Source of the DNA: Sphaerisporangium flaviroseum
GTDB lineage: Bacteria > Actinomycetota > Actinomycetes > Streptosporangiales > Streptosporangiaceae
Assembly: GCF_039537005.1 (NCBI RefSeq)
Contig: NZ_BAAAZR010000040.1
Span: 1 to 64,000, forward strand
DNA length: 64,000 bases
Direction: 5' to 3'
The notes below the pieces were generated by a model that worked only from the letters and a program-made list of their open reading frames with translations, ran no database searches and was not told where the DNA came from. Shown piece after piece: positions 36,312-44,900 of this stretch. The translations under genes and the position numbers were made by a program. Every line of letters begins with the position of its first letter. The first letter of the stretch is position 1.

Positions 36312-38030
36312 GGCTCTGGCACTGATTTCGTGAGGTTGACTCTCGTCAGTCGGCGAGGAGGATGCGTTTGCGCAGGAGGTCGGGGTTGGCTCGGCCGTAC
36401 ATCTGACGTTTGAGCATCTTGATGCGGTTGACGTGGCCTTCGACCTTTCCTGAGCTGTGGGGCAGGGTCAGGCCGGCTTTGGCAGCGTAGAAGTCGCGGC
36501 GTAAGCCGGTGACGAAGGAGTGCAGTTCCGGTAGGTCATCGGCCTGAACCCGGTTCATCCACTGCTCAAGGTGGCCGCCACGAAGGTTCATCATCATGTC
36601 AGCGAAGGCCCGGACGTGGTCGCGGACGGCGGCGAGGGCTGGGCAGGTCGCGGTCAGCGTCCGCAGGTACTGTTGCTCGTCGGTGTCGAGGTCATCGGGA
36701 TTGCGAAGGAACCAGCCGGTGGCTTGGCGGACGGTGGGCGGCGGAGAGGGTGGCAGGTTCACCGTGGCCTGAGCCCTCCACGGCTGCAGATACTGGCGCA
36801 CCGTGGTGCCCTTGCCGCGATAGCCCATGGCTTTGATCTCGTGGTAGAGCTGTTCGGCGTTGGTGCAGCCCTGCTCCCAGCGGTGTCGCAGGTGGTCGGC
36901 GAACTCCTCCACCGCCCGAGGACGCTTGCCGGTGCCGTCGTTCACCAGCAACTCCTCCGGGCTGCTCGCGCGGGCGAAACGCCGGACGGTATTGCGGGCC
37001 AGCCCTAGGTCGCGGGCGATCGTTCGCAGGTCATGGCCTTGGGCGATCAGCTGGTGGACCAGGGTGTGCCGGTGCCGGGTCCGTTCAGCCAGACGGCCGG
37101 CCCGCGGCTCGGTGCGATCGGCCTTGGCCGGCAGTTGCACGGCGGTCAATGCGGGTGAGGAAATACCAGCGGGCCGGACTGCGGGGGTGAGGTCCCGTAG
37201 GTGGGTGCGGTGCCTGGTGATGGTGCGCTCGACGGCGTCGCCGAGGTTGCGCCACATGTGCCAGCGGTCGGCGACCTGGATTGCTTGCGGTGCACCGCGG
37301 GTGGCGCCGTCGGCGTAGCAGCCGGCGCGGTCCCGGCAGACGACCTGGACACCGGGCCGTTGGCCGAGCCAGGTGGCCAGCGCGTCCGATGATCGTTCCG
37401 GGAGCATGTCGATCGGTCGGCTGGTGGTGATGTCGATCAGGATCGTGCCGTAGGTGTGGCCGCGACGCAGGGCGAAGTCATCCACTCCGAGCACCTCCGG
37501 GCCGTCTGCCGGTTGGGGGTCGGGCAGGGATCGGATCAGTCTGATCAGCGTCATGCGGTTCACCGCTGCGGCCAGGTGGTGGGTGAGCCGGGCACCGGCC
37601 CTGCCGCCCAGCGCCAAGCCGATTGTTTGCAGCAGGCTACGCAGCGGGACGCTATAACGTCCGTAGCGGATGGTCAGCCCGGATATCTGCTCGGCGAAGG
37701 TTCGCTTGCCGCAGTCGTCGTTGCCGCACCGAAACCGTTGCACCCGCAGGTGCAGCACCGTCTCCTGGCCGCTGACCGCGGTGTCGCACACTCGCCGCTC
37801 ATAGCTGCTGTGCACGCGCTGGGAAACCATCCCGCACTGCGGGCAAGCGGCCTGAGACGTCCGGGTCCTGGCCCGGATCCGTACCGATCTCCCCGACCGG
37901 CCCACCTGGTCGATCTGCAGGCAGGCCAGATGAGGGAATAGGACCTTCAGCAACCCCGAGATCATCACCCAGCATGATCAGCAAGACAGGGCGCCGGCCG
38001 TCGGAAGATCACGAAATTAGTGCCAGAGCC
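36312..38030 (-). mobile_element. ISL3 family insertion sequence, complete
   Basis: 1,719 bp. Terminal inverted repeats of 22 bp with one mismatch: the left end (36312-36333) starts GGCTCTGGCACT and the right end (38009-38030) is its reverse complement. The element is flanked by the 8-bp direct repeat TGAATGTT at 36304-36311 and 38031-38038, the target duplication size of ISL3. One intact transposase gene fills it. The perfect target duplication and intact frame suggest a recent insertion. It sits just after cysN, at the border of the left half of the polysaccharide locus. Confidence 0.93.
36346..37968 (-). CDS. ISL3 family transposase
   Basis: 540 residues. The N-terminal zinc-finger region (CPQCGMVSQRVHSSYERRVCD, then CGNDDCGKRTF) is followed by a helix-turn-helix and the DDE transposase domain: LGVDDFALRRGHTYGTILID carries the first Asp, VCRDRAGCYADG the second, and the Glu lies in the late SGKVEGHVNRIKMLKRQMYGRA motif typical of IS204/IS1001/IS1096/IS1165 relatives. 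An internal HTH insertion (ARDLGLARNTVRRFA) is present. The frame is complete, and the inverted repeats and target duplications are intact, so the element may be active. Confidence 0.95.
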   Translation of the reverse strand: MMISGLLKVLFPHLACLQIDQVGRSGRSVRIRARTRTSQAACPQCGMVSQRVHSSYERRVCDTAVSGQETVLHLRVQRFRCGNDDCGKRTFAEQISGLTIRYGRYSVPLRSLLQTIGLALGGRAGARLTHHLAAAVNRMTLIRLIRSLPDPQPADGPEVLGVDDFALRRGHTYGTILIDITTSRPIDMLPERSSDALATWLGQRPGVQVVCRDRAGCYADGATRGAPQAIQVADRWHMWRNLGDAVERTITRHRTHLRDLTPAVRPAGISSPALTAVQLPAKADRTEPRAGRLAERTRHRHTLVHQLIAQGHDLRTIARDLGLARNTVRRFARASSPEELLVNDGTGKRPRAVEEFADHLRHRWEQGCTNAEQLYHEIKAMGYRGKGTTVRQYLQPWRAQATVNLPPSPPPTVRQATGWFLRNPDDLDTDEQQYLRTLTATCPALAAVRDHVRAFADMMMNLRGGHLEQWMNRVQADDLPELHSFVTGLRRDFYAAKAGLTLPHSSGKVEGHVNRIKMLKRQMYGRANPDLLRKRILLAD

Positions 38031-38185
38031 TGAATGTTGACCCCCTGGCGACGTGACGACTTTGGTTGGCGGGGCTGCCTTCCCGTCCCGGTCGAGGTGG
38101 TGCTGTATGTTCGGCGCCGTGACGGCGGGACGAGGTATGGCGAGGTCGGCGCCGCCGTACGGCGTCCGGCCGGGATCTCGTGTCG
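38031..38185. repeat. Second copy of the 68-bp repeat and short debris
   Basis: 38031-38098 repeats 36226-36293 with two mismatches; its first eight bases are the IS target duplication. The remaining ~87 bp before the stop of the ATPase-domain gene show no gene or hairpin that I can support. Confidence 0.6.
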
Positions 38186-38761
38186 TCAAATATCGCGGCC
38201 AAGGACGACGGAGGCCTCATCGCGCGATCCGTCGAGGGCCGAGGGTACGGCCCGGATCTCACACCACACGGTCCGGCCGGGGCCGTCGCAGTTCGGATGG
38301 AAGCCCCAGTGTCCGGCTGAGAGCATGTCGACGATGGCCAATCCCCGGCCGCCCTCCGGGAGGACGATGGCCAGCTCTCGGCCGTCCTGCGCCACCAGGA
38401 ATGCGGGATCCGGCAGCACGTGCGGGCCTTCCACGGCCGATCCCGTGTCGGTGACCTCGATGCGCAGGCGGTCGTCACGTGCTGACAACCTAAGGATCAG
38501 CGACTCCTCGGCGGCACCTCCACCGGCCCCGACGGCTGGGACGGTCGCCGTGGCGGCGGTTGCGGTGGCTCCAACGGTCTCGAGGGAGGCTCCGGTGACG
38601 CCGTGCCGGACCGCGTTGGTGACCAGCTCGGAGACGGCGAGCCGTACGGGTTCGTAGGCCGGGTGGTCTTCGCCGAGCCAGTCGCGGACCTCGATGCGGG
38701 CCCGTACCGCGGATTCGGGGCTGCTGGGCAGACAGAGCTCTCTGAGCGTATCCGGCGCCAT
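38186..38761 (-). CDS. Anti-sigma-like ATP-binding protein (HATPase_c_2)
   Basis: 191 residues. GHKL ATPase features: VRLAVSELVTNAVRHG (N box), VTDTGSA (G1) and EGGRGLAIVDMLSAGHWGF (G2). This is the RsbW/SpoIIAB-like fold without a sensor domain. An Ala/Gly/Thr-rich insert (TVGATATAATATVPAVGAGG, about residues 62-82) lies between N and G1 boxes. In streptomycetes such proteins sit beside Scr1-type XRE regulators and DUF397 proteins (WhiJ-like sets) and modulate development. It is divergent from the XRE gene at 38995 across a 233-bp region with a perfect palindrome. Confidence 0.85.
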   Translation of the reverse strand: MAPDTLRELCLPSSPESAVRARIEVRDWLGEDHPAYEPVRLAVSELVTNAVRHGVTGASLETVGATATAATATVPAVGAGGGAAEESLILRLSARDDRLRIEVTDTGSAVEGPHVLPDPAFLVAQDGRELAIVLPEGGRGLAIVDMLSAGHWGFHPNCDGPGRTVWCEIRAVPSALDGSRDEASVVLGRDI

Positions 38762-38902
38762 TGATATGCCTTCCCAGTCGGTTCCCGCTGAATCGCTGTT
38801 TCACTCGGCTCGTCGGCCGAGGCGCCGCCGTGACATCGGCGTGGCTCTCAATACGGTCGCAAAGAACCCGGGACAGGAATGGCGATTGGCGTTCGCTGTG
38901 CG

Positions 38903-38918
38903 TTCACAATCGTGTGAA
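38903..38918. promoter_or_regulatory. Perfect 16-bp palindrome in the divergent WhiJ-like promoter region
   Basis: TTCACA-ATCG-TGTGAA lies 77 bp before the XRE start and 142 bp from the ATPase start. Another arm pair, TCGCG/CGCGA, follows within 25 bp. The adjacent XRE regulator is the likely binder; no operator consensus is known to me for this family. Confidence 0.45.
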
Positions 38919-38994
38919 CCCTCTCGCGCGACTTCGCGAACGCCCAGGATAATCGGCCGAACAAGAAGTCAGGCGGCGAGAGAGGAGCCGGGAG

Positions 38995-39831
38995 ATGACC
39001 GTCCCCCTGGAGCCGGATCCATCCATTTCCCCGCGTATTCAGTTCGGTACGGAACTACGCAAATTCCGACTTTCTGCGGGATTCAGTCAGCGGAAACTCT
39101 GTGCCGCAATCCACATGTCGATCAGCCAGCTCAGCATGATCGAGAATGGCCACCGGGCGCCGACCATGGACCTGGCACGCCGGGTGGACGAAGCCCTGGG
39201 GCTCGGGACGACGCTCACCGGCCTGCTCGACCGTCTCAACCGCGCCGCGGCCCAGCTTCCCCGCTGGTTCCGCCCCTGGCTCGACTTCGAACGCGAAGCC
39301 GAAGCGTTGCGCATGTGGGAGCCCTTGATGGTTCCCGGACTCCTCCAGACCGAGGATTACGCGCGGGCCATCCTGAGTCGTAAACCGGGTATCACCGTCG
39401 AGCAGGCGGAGCAGCACGTAGCGGCCAGAATGGACCGCCAGAGCATTCTGAAACGGCCGATGCCGCCGATGCTCTGGATCATCCTGGATGAAGGCATACT
39501 CCACCGTCCGATCGCTGGACCCGAGGTGATGCAGGGCCAATTCAAGCGCCTTCTTGAGATCGGGGAAAATCCCCGTATATCCCTTCAGATGCTTCCCTAC
39601 CGGTCATGCAGCGTGGTTGGGTTGATGGGTGGGTTCGTTGTCGCGGACATGCCCAAAGGTGCACCACCGGCCGCCTACATCGAATCCCAGACTACGGAAG
39701 ACCGAGTGAGCGATCGATCGGAAGAGGTCAAAGGCCTGGTGCTCAGGTACGACATGATTCGGGTGGACTCCCTACCACGATATGAATCATTGAACATGAT
39801 CAAGGAGACGATGCAGAGATGGACGGCGTGA
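38995..39831 (+). CDS. Scr1-family XRE transcriptional regulator (DUF5753)
   Basis: 278 residues, ATG with GGAG upstream. The N-terminal HTH_31 domain (about residues 18-75: ELRKFRLSAGFSQRKLCAAI, SISQLSMIENGHRAPTMDLA) is followed by the DUF5753 domain: MWEPLMVPGLLQTEDYARAIL, ILDEGILHRPI and QMLPYRS are hallmark segments. This architecture is abundant in sporulating actinomycetes and includes WhiJ. Its partner is the small DUF397 protein directly downstream, whose ATG overlaps this gene by 13 bases. Likely role: developmental or secondary-metabolism control. The signal is unknown. Confidence 0.92.
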   Translation: MTVPLEPDPSISPRIQFGTELRKFRLSAGFSQRKLCAAIHMSISQLSMIENGHRAPTMDLARRVDEALGLGTTLTGLLDRLNRAAAQLPRWFRPWLDFEREAEALRMWEPLMVPGLLQTEDYARAILSRKPGITVEQAEQHVAARMDRQSILKRPMPPMLWIILDEGILHRPIAGPEVMQGQFKRLLEIGENPRISLQMLPYRSCSVVGLMGGFVVADMPKGAPPAAYIESQTTEDRVSDRSEEVKGLVLRYDMIRVDSLPRYESLNMIKETMQRWTA

Positions 39832-40031
39832 CCCAGGAACTCGCCAACGCCCAGTGGCGCAAGTCCACGCTCTCCGGCGACGACGGAAGCAACTGCGTCG
39901 AGGTCGCTCACCTGTCCGGCAGGCGCCGGGCCGTACGCGACAGCAAGGACCGCGACCGCCCCGCCCTGGTCTTTCCCCTCACCGAGTGGACCACCTTCCT
40001 CGACCACGTGAAGACCGATCACCCCGCTTGA
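39819..40031 (+). CDS. DUF397 protein, partner of the Scr1-type regulator
   Basis: 70 residues. The canonical DUF397 pattern is complete: WRKSTLSGDDGSNCVEVAHL, VRDSKDRDRPALVF and WTTFLDHVK. The start codon overlaps the end of the XRE gene, so the two are translated together. In the WhiJ model, DUF397 proteins counteract the paired repressor. It is followed by a strong hairpin. Confidence 0.92.
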   Translation: MDGVTQELANAQWRKSTLSGDDGSNCVEVAHLSGRRRAVRDSKDRDRPALVFPLTEWTTFLDHVKTDHPA

Positions 40032-40057
40032 CCCCGACATCCCGTGGATGTCCACCA

Positions 40058-40088
40058 GAGCCCTCCAGCCACGCCACCTGGAGGGCTC
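40058..40088. terminator. Bidirectional terminator between DUF397 and GNAT genes
   Basis: GAGCCCTCCAG (40058-40068) and CTGGAGGGCTC (40078-40088) form a perfect 11-bp stem with a 9-base loop, followed by CTCATTT on the plus strand. It lies between two convergent genes and can serve both. Confidence 0.8.
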
Positions 40089-40111
40089 CTCATTTCGCAC
40101 GGATCACCAGG

Positions 40112-40669
40112 CTAGATGCCGACGCCGGTCGGCGAACCGGAGAGGTGATGGACACGTACGGCGTTGCGGACGGTGTTCTCGCCTTGGTCGTCGTCGTATT
40201 CCGCCACCTTGACGTAGCCCCGCCTGTCGTAGACGCGGGCCAGTTCAGAGCTTCCCGCCCAGTGGTCCAGGGCCAGCGCCGGAGCCTTCAGCGTCCTGGC
40301 ACGGTGCTCGGCTTCGTCCAGGAGCGTCGAACCGACGTCCCGGCCGTCGGGACCACGGTCGGACATGACGGTATGGACGAACATCGATCCCTCCGGAACC
40401 AGGCCGGTGGGGATGCGTGGCGGGACCAACGGCGCCAGGGCGAGAAGCCCTACACACTTGCCGTTCCGCTCGGCGAGTGTGATGACGCCCTGGGACGCCC
40501 AGTCGGTGACCCGCTCGGGGAAGCCCGGAATCTGGGAGAACGGGACTGTTCCCCACTGTTCTGGTCGGCCACACGCGACGAGCCATTCGAGAACCGAGTC
40601 CATGAGTGCGAGCAGGGCCGGAGTGTCGGCGGCTGTCGCTGGGCGCAGGGTGATGTGGCGGTGTGGCAC
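40112..40669 (-). CDS. GNAT family N-acetyltransferase
   Basis: 185 residues from GTG 40669, chosen because GGAGG lies seven bases upstream. Acetyl-CoA fold: ITLRPATAADTPALLALMDS at the N-terminus, GLLALAPLVP, FVHTVMSDRGPDGRDVGSTLLDEAEHRA (motif A, with GRDVGS in place of the usual Q/RxxGxG/A) and VYDRRGYVKVAEY. Substrate cannot be predicted. Divergent from a MarR-type gene, with an inverted repeat between them, so it is probably under that regulator. Confidence 0.85.
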   Translation of the reverse strand: MPHRHITLRPATAADTPALLALMDSVLEWLVACGRPEQWGTVPFSQIPGFPERVTDWASQGVITLAERNGKCVGLLALAPLVPPRIPTGLVPEGSMFVHTVMSDRGPDGRDVGSTLLDEAEHRARTLKAPALALDHWAGSSELARVYDRRGYVKVAEYDDDQGENTVRNAVRVHHLSGSPTGVGI

Positions 40670-40706
40670 GATCGCCTCCGTAGGTCTAAACTTCACGAGT
40701 CGAAAT

Positions 40707-40731
40707 AATCTAATTTTCTAAGGGTTAGATT
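40707..40731. promoter_or_regulatory. Inverted repeat between GNAT and MarR genes
   Basis: AATCTAA (40707-40713) and TTAGATT (40725-40731) are perfect inverted arms spaced 11 bp apart, in an AT-rich stretch that stands out in this GC-rich window. The right arm overlaps the proposed TTG start of the marR gene. A likely autoregulatory operator. Confidence 0.5.
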
Positions 40732-41191
40732 GTCAAAGGAAATGAAGATCCGCGCCCTGACCGGGGCCGTGCAGGATCTCCAGGACGCCACCGATCTCAT
40801 CGACGAGCTGGCGGCCCGGCGCCTGGGCATCAACCGCACCGACATGCGGTGTCTGAGCCGGTTGAGCGCACGAGGCGCGCTGACCGCAAGCGAGTTGGCG
40901 GCGGCCGCCGGGCTGACCGGGGGTGCCACGACGACCGTCATCGACCGGTTGGAGCGGGCCGGCCTGGCCCAACGGGTCCGCGACGGCGGCGACCGGCGCC
41001 GCGTCCTCGTCCACCTGACCGAACGCGCCGAGCAGCTCAGCACGGAAATCTGGGGACCTATCGTCGACGATGCCCAGGCCGAACTACGCCAGTTCAGCTT
41101 GCCTGAGTTGGAACTGATCGAAAGGTTCCTGTCGTGCGCCCTGGACAACCAGAAGCGTCACGCGAGCCGGCTGCGGAGCGGGCCAGCGTGA
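40730..41191 (+). CDS. MarR family transcriptional regulator
   Basis: 153 residues from TTG 40730 (AAGGG five bases upstream); ATG 40742 is the alternative. The winged helix is clear: LGINRTDMRCLSRLSARGALTASELAAAAGLTGGATTTVIDRLERAGL, then RVRDGGDRRRVLVHLTE as the wing. Divergent from the GNAT gene, which it may control. Ligand unknown. Confidence 0.85.
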   Translation: MSKEMKIRALTGAVQDLQDATDLIDELAARRLGINRTDMRCLSRLSARGALTASELAAAAGLTGGATTTVIDRLERAGLAQRVRDGGDRRRVLVHLTERAEQLSTEIWGPIVDDAQAELRQFSLPELELIERFLSCALDNQKRHASRLRSGPA

Positions 41192-41295
41192 CGGGCCGGA
41201 TTCGTGGACATCGACCATGCTTGTCGGTCAACCGGATCCCACAGCATGATCTTGCCACGCGGAACTGTCGGTGCCTGGTGCCAGACTCGTTCGTC

Positions 41296-41772
41296 ATGAG
41301 CAGCGATGTGCGGCTGAGGAACGTCGAGCAAGCCGATCTGGAGGTGTTCCTCGAGCAGGAGCACGACCCCGAGGCGGTCCGGCGGTCCAAGTTCACTCCC
41401 CGTGATCGAGAAGCCTTCATGACCCACTGGCAGACGAAGATCCTTGGAAATCCCACCGGCCTGGTGCAGACGGTCGTCGTGGACGGCGAGCCGGCGGGCC
41501 ACCTCCTGTCCTGGTGGAAGGAGGAAAGGCGCTTCATCGGATACTGGTTCGGTCGCCGGTTCTGGGGCCGAGGCATCGGCACCGAGGCGCTGACGCTCTT
41601 CCTGCGGCAGGAGAAGACTCGCCCGCTCTACGCCGATCCCTACATCGGGAACACCGGCTCCGTGCGACTGCTGGAGAAATGCGGCTTCCAGCGCACCGGG
41701 GAGATCGAGCACGACGAACACGACTACGTCCTGCTCAGGCTGTCCGGTGACTCTGCAACGGCCTCTGACTAG
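41296..41772 (+). CDS. GNAT family N-acetyltransferase, RimJ/RimL-like
   Basis: 158 residues from ATG 41296, with no clear ribosome-binding site. DVRLRNVEQADLEVFLEQEHDPEAVRR is the usual N-terminus of the acetyltransferase_3 type; IGYWFGRRFWGRGIGTEALTLFL is motif A with the RGxGxxA-like loop; NTGSVRLLEKCGFQRTGE is the typical C-terminal NxxSxRxxEKxGF signature. Probably acetylates a small molecule or protein N-terminus; target unknown. It lies 104 bp after marR in the same direction. Confidence 0.85.
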   Translation: MSSDVRLRNVEQADLEVFLEQEHDPEAVRRSKFTPRDREAFMTHWQTKILGNPTGLVQTVVVDGEPAGHLLSWWKEERRFIGYWFGRRFWGRGIGTEALTLFLRQEKTRPLYADPYIGNTGSVRLLEKCGFQRTGEIEHDEHDYVLLRLSGDSATASD

Positions 41773-41845
41773 CTTCTTCCCCTTTTGTGGCCATTCAGGA
41801 GATCGCCGTGATACGACCTGGATTCGGAGCTGATCGCCGAGTCCA

Positions 41846-41911
41846 GAGGGCGACCGCGAGGTCCTGCTGCTGATCGCCTGGGGCGACCTTTCGTACGAGG
41901 AGGAGCATGTG
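41846..41911 (+). pseudogene. Remnant of an ECF sigma factor region 4
   Basis: One frame reads EGDREVLLLIAWGDLSYEEE, which closely matches the start of sigma region 4 in ECF sigma factors (DREVLLLVAWEGLTYEE type), and then loses similarity. The 22 codons have no start or recognition helix. This is probably the scar of a deletion between two genes. The call rests on remembered family sequences. Confidence 0.5.
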
Positions 41912-41922
41912 TGCCCACTCGC

Positions 41923-41943
41923 CTGTCCACAGGCTGTGGACAG
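41923..41943. terminator. Perfect hairpin between GNAT and AfsR-like genes
   Basis: CTGTCCACAG and CTGTGGACAG flank a single G, a perfect 10-bp palindrome immediately past the stop of the AfsR-like gene (minus strand) and after the GNAT gene (plus strand). Each arm is one base from the TTGTCCACA DnaA box, but the convergent position favours a terminator. Confidence 0.45.
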
Positions 41944-41944
41944 C

Positions 41945-44900
41945 TCAGGCCGGAGGTTCGAAGAGTTCGTGGAACTCCCGCGCTCCGAGGTCTTGGAAGG
42001 TCTTGCGCGCCTCCGCATCGGCGGCCTCCGCCCGCTCGTGTTCCCCGCGGCGCCGGTACAGTAGCGCCAGATCATGAAGCGTGCGTGCCCGCCACAGCGG
42101 CGTCTGCATGGTGTCCCACAGAGCCAGAGACTCCAGCAGGCAGCTTTCGGCCTCGCAGAGACGACCGCAGACCAGGTGCGCCTGACCGAGCACACGCAAC
42201 GTCAAGGCCTCTCCCCACCGGTCCCGTGCCGCGCGAACCACGCCCAGCGACCAGGACAGCCGCTCCAACGCTTCGGCGTGCCGGCCCAGGCGCAGTTCCG
42301 TCTTGGCCAGCGCCCGGACCGCGTACGAGTGCATCACAACGTCACCGAGCTTGCGGAAGGTGTCGGCGGCCCGCTCGAAACTCTGAAGGGCCGCGTCGTA
42401 TTCGCCCCGCGCACGGTAGTAGAGACCAAGGCTCCGCATCGCATAGGCCACGCCGCGATGGCTGCCGACGCTGTGGTACGCCTCAAGTGACTCTTGCAGG
42501 TCAGCGTAGGCGCCGGGGTAGTCGCCCTGTTCCAGGCGCACCGAGCCGGACAGCCGCCGGGCGTAGCCGACGCCGCCACGGTCGCCCAGCGCATCGAGCA
42601 GGGCCGCGGCCTGATCGAGAAAGTGCACGGCCTCGGTCAGGTGTCCAGGTTCACGGCAGGCGATCCCCAGACCGGCCAGCGCCGTGGCCTGGCCGTGGGC
42701 ATCGCCCAGATCCCGGAACAGGCTCAGCGCCTCACCGAAGTGCTGCCGTGACTCCGCGAACAGGTCCTGGTCGTAGCGGAGCTGGGCCAGCTCGGCCAGC
42801 ATCGTCGCGGTGCCATACCGATGGCCGGCGAGACGGGAGGCCGCCAGCGCGGCGCTGATGATACGGGCGCGGAACTCGAACCGGTTGGCGCCTTCGAACT
42901 CGACCAGCTTGCGCGCGGAGGTGAACCGGTAGGCCAGCTCGTGCAGTCCCAGCGTGGCGGCTCGTTCCACCCCGACGACCAGAGCGGCGGCCTCGATGTC
43001 CAGCCAGCGCTGAGGTTCGGCGAGGACCCGTGCCACGACCGGCTCCGGAAGGGTCACCGCGGGGACCGGCGTCTGACGCCAACGGATCACGGCCGGTGGG
43101 GATTTGGCGGCGATGCTTTCCACCAGGGCCAGCCAGTGTGTGAGTACCCGCGAAACCGCGGCGCAGAGCTCCTCGGCGGACTCCTCCAGCTCGGCCCGTT
43201 CGCGGCCGAACAGGGCCACCAGATCGTGGCGCCGGTAGCGAAGCCGGCCCAGCGCGTCCACGCCGGCGAAATCCACCAGTTGCTCGTCGACCAGCCGCTC
43301 CAGCGCGTCTTCGGCCTCGGGCAGGCTGACGTCCATCAGCCAGCTGACCGACCACGCCGAGAAGTCGGGCACGCCCAGGTAGGCCACGCGCCGCAGCGCC
43401 ATTCGCGCAGGCGGGTCCAACGCCTGATAGCTCAGGCTGATGGTGGACCGGACGGCGAGGTCTCCGATGCTGAGCTCGTCAAGGCGGCGGCGCTCGTCGG
43501 AGAGCCGGTCGGCCAGCACGGCCAGTGGAAGCCGGCGGCGTGCGGCCAGGCGCCCGCCGGCCACCCTGATCGCCAGGGGGAGGTTGCCGCAGGCGGCGGT
43601 GATCCGGGCGGCCGCCTCGGGATCGGCGGCGATCCGCTCCTGCCCGACGATGTGTTCGAGCAGCTGGTGAGCCTCCTGGTCGGGCAGCATGGTCAGCTCC
43701 ACCAGGGCCGCCCCGGGCAGGGAGGCAAGCCGGTTACGGGACGTCACCAGCACCGCGCTGTCCGGGGCGCCGGGCAGCAGCGGGCGGACCTGCCGCTCGT
43801 CGGCGGCGTCGTCGAGCACCACCAGCATCCGCCGGTTGGCCACCAGGCTGCGGTAAAGCTCCGCCCGTTCCTCGTCCGAGCCGGGCAGGTGCTCGGTTTC
43901 GACATGCAGCGCCTTGAGGAAACGCGCCAGCACGTCGCCCACGGGAGCAGGGGATGGGCTCATGCCTCTCAGCTCGGCGAAGAGCTGCCCGTCCGGGAAC
44001 CGCGGTGCCGTACGATGCGCGGCGCTGAGCGCCAGAGCCGTCTTGCCGCTGCCGCCCTGCCCGGAGACCACCTGAATGCCGCCGCCGCCCAGTGCCGTGG
44101 CGAGCGCGTCCAGCTCGGCGCGACGGCCGGTGAAGTCCGCGGGGGCCGACGGCAACTGGGCCGGGGTCACCGGCTGATGGGGTTGTTCGCGCGGCGCCGC
44201 GGCGGCGGCCTTCAGCAGTTTCGGGTCATTGCGCAGGATCGCGGTGTGGATCGACGCCAGGTCCGCGCCGGGCTCGACCCCGATCTGGTCGATGAGCAAC
44301 TGCCGGCCCTGGCGGAAGCATTCCAGGGCATCCGCCTGCCGGTTGAGGCGGTAAAGGGTGATCATCAGCTGGCCCCGAAGCCGTTCGTTGGCAGGGTGCA
44401 GGTCGACCAACCGGCTCAGCTCGTCGGCGTGGTCGAGCCCGCCGGACGCGAGGCAGGCGGCCATGCGGTCCTCGGCGGCCGAGACCCTCAGCTGTTGAAG
44501 GTGCCGTGCCTCGACGGCATGGGTGTCCAGCCCGTCGAGAGCCGGTCCGTGCCACAGCGCCTCGGCCTGCCGCCACAACGTGCTTGCCCGTTCGAAGTCA
44601 CCGCGCTCGGCCCGCGACTTGGCTTCGGCGCTCAGCCGCTGGAACAGCGTGGCGTCAAGTGTGCCGGCGTCGGCTGCGATGACGTAACCCCGGTGGCGGG
44701 ACTCGATCACCTCGGGGTATCCGTGTTCGGCGAATGCTTTGCGCAGCATGGACACGTAGGTCTGGATCAGGCCTCGTGCCGCCTCGGGCGGGTCGTCGCC
44801 CCACACGGCGTCTACCAGCCGGCTCGCGGTGACCACCTTGCCGATCGACAGCAGCAGTGTCACCAGCAACGTCCGGGGTTTACGCCCGCCGAGGGCCACT

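Noticed and set aside
41923..41943. Paired DnaA boxes or a replication origin
   Set aside because: Only two one-mismatch boxes, arranged as a tight hairpin between convergent genes; there is no box cluster, AT-rich region or dnaA/dnaN nearby.
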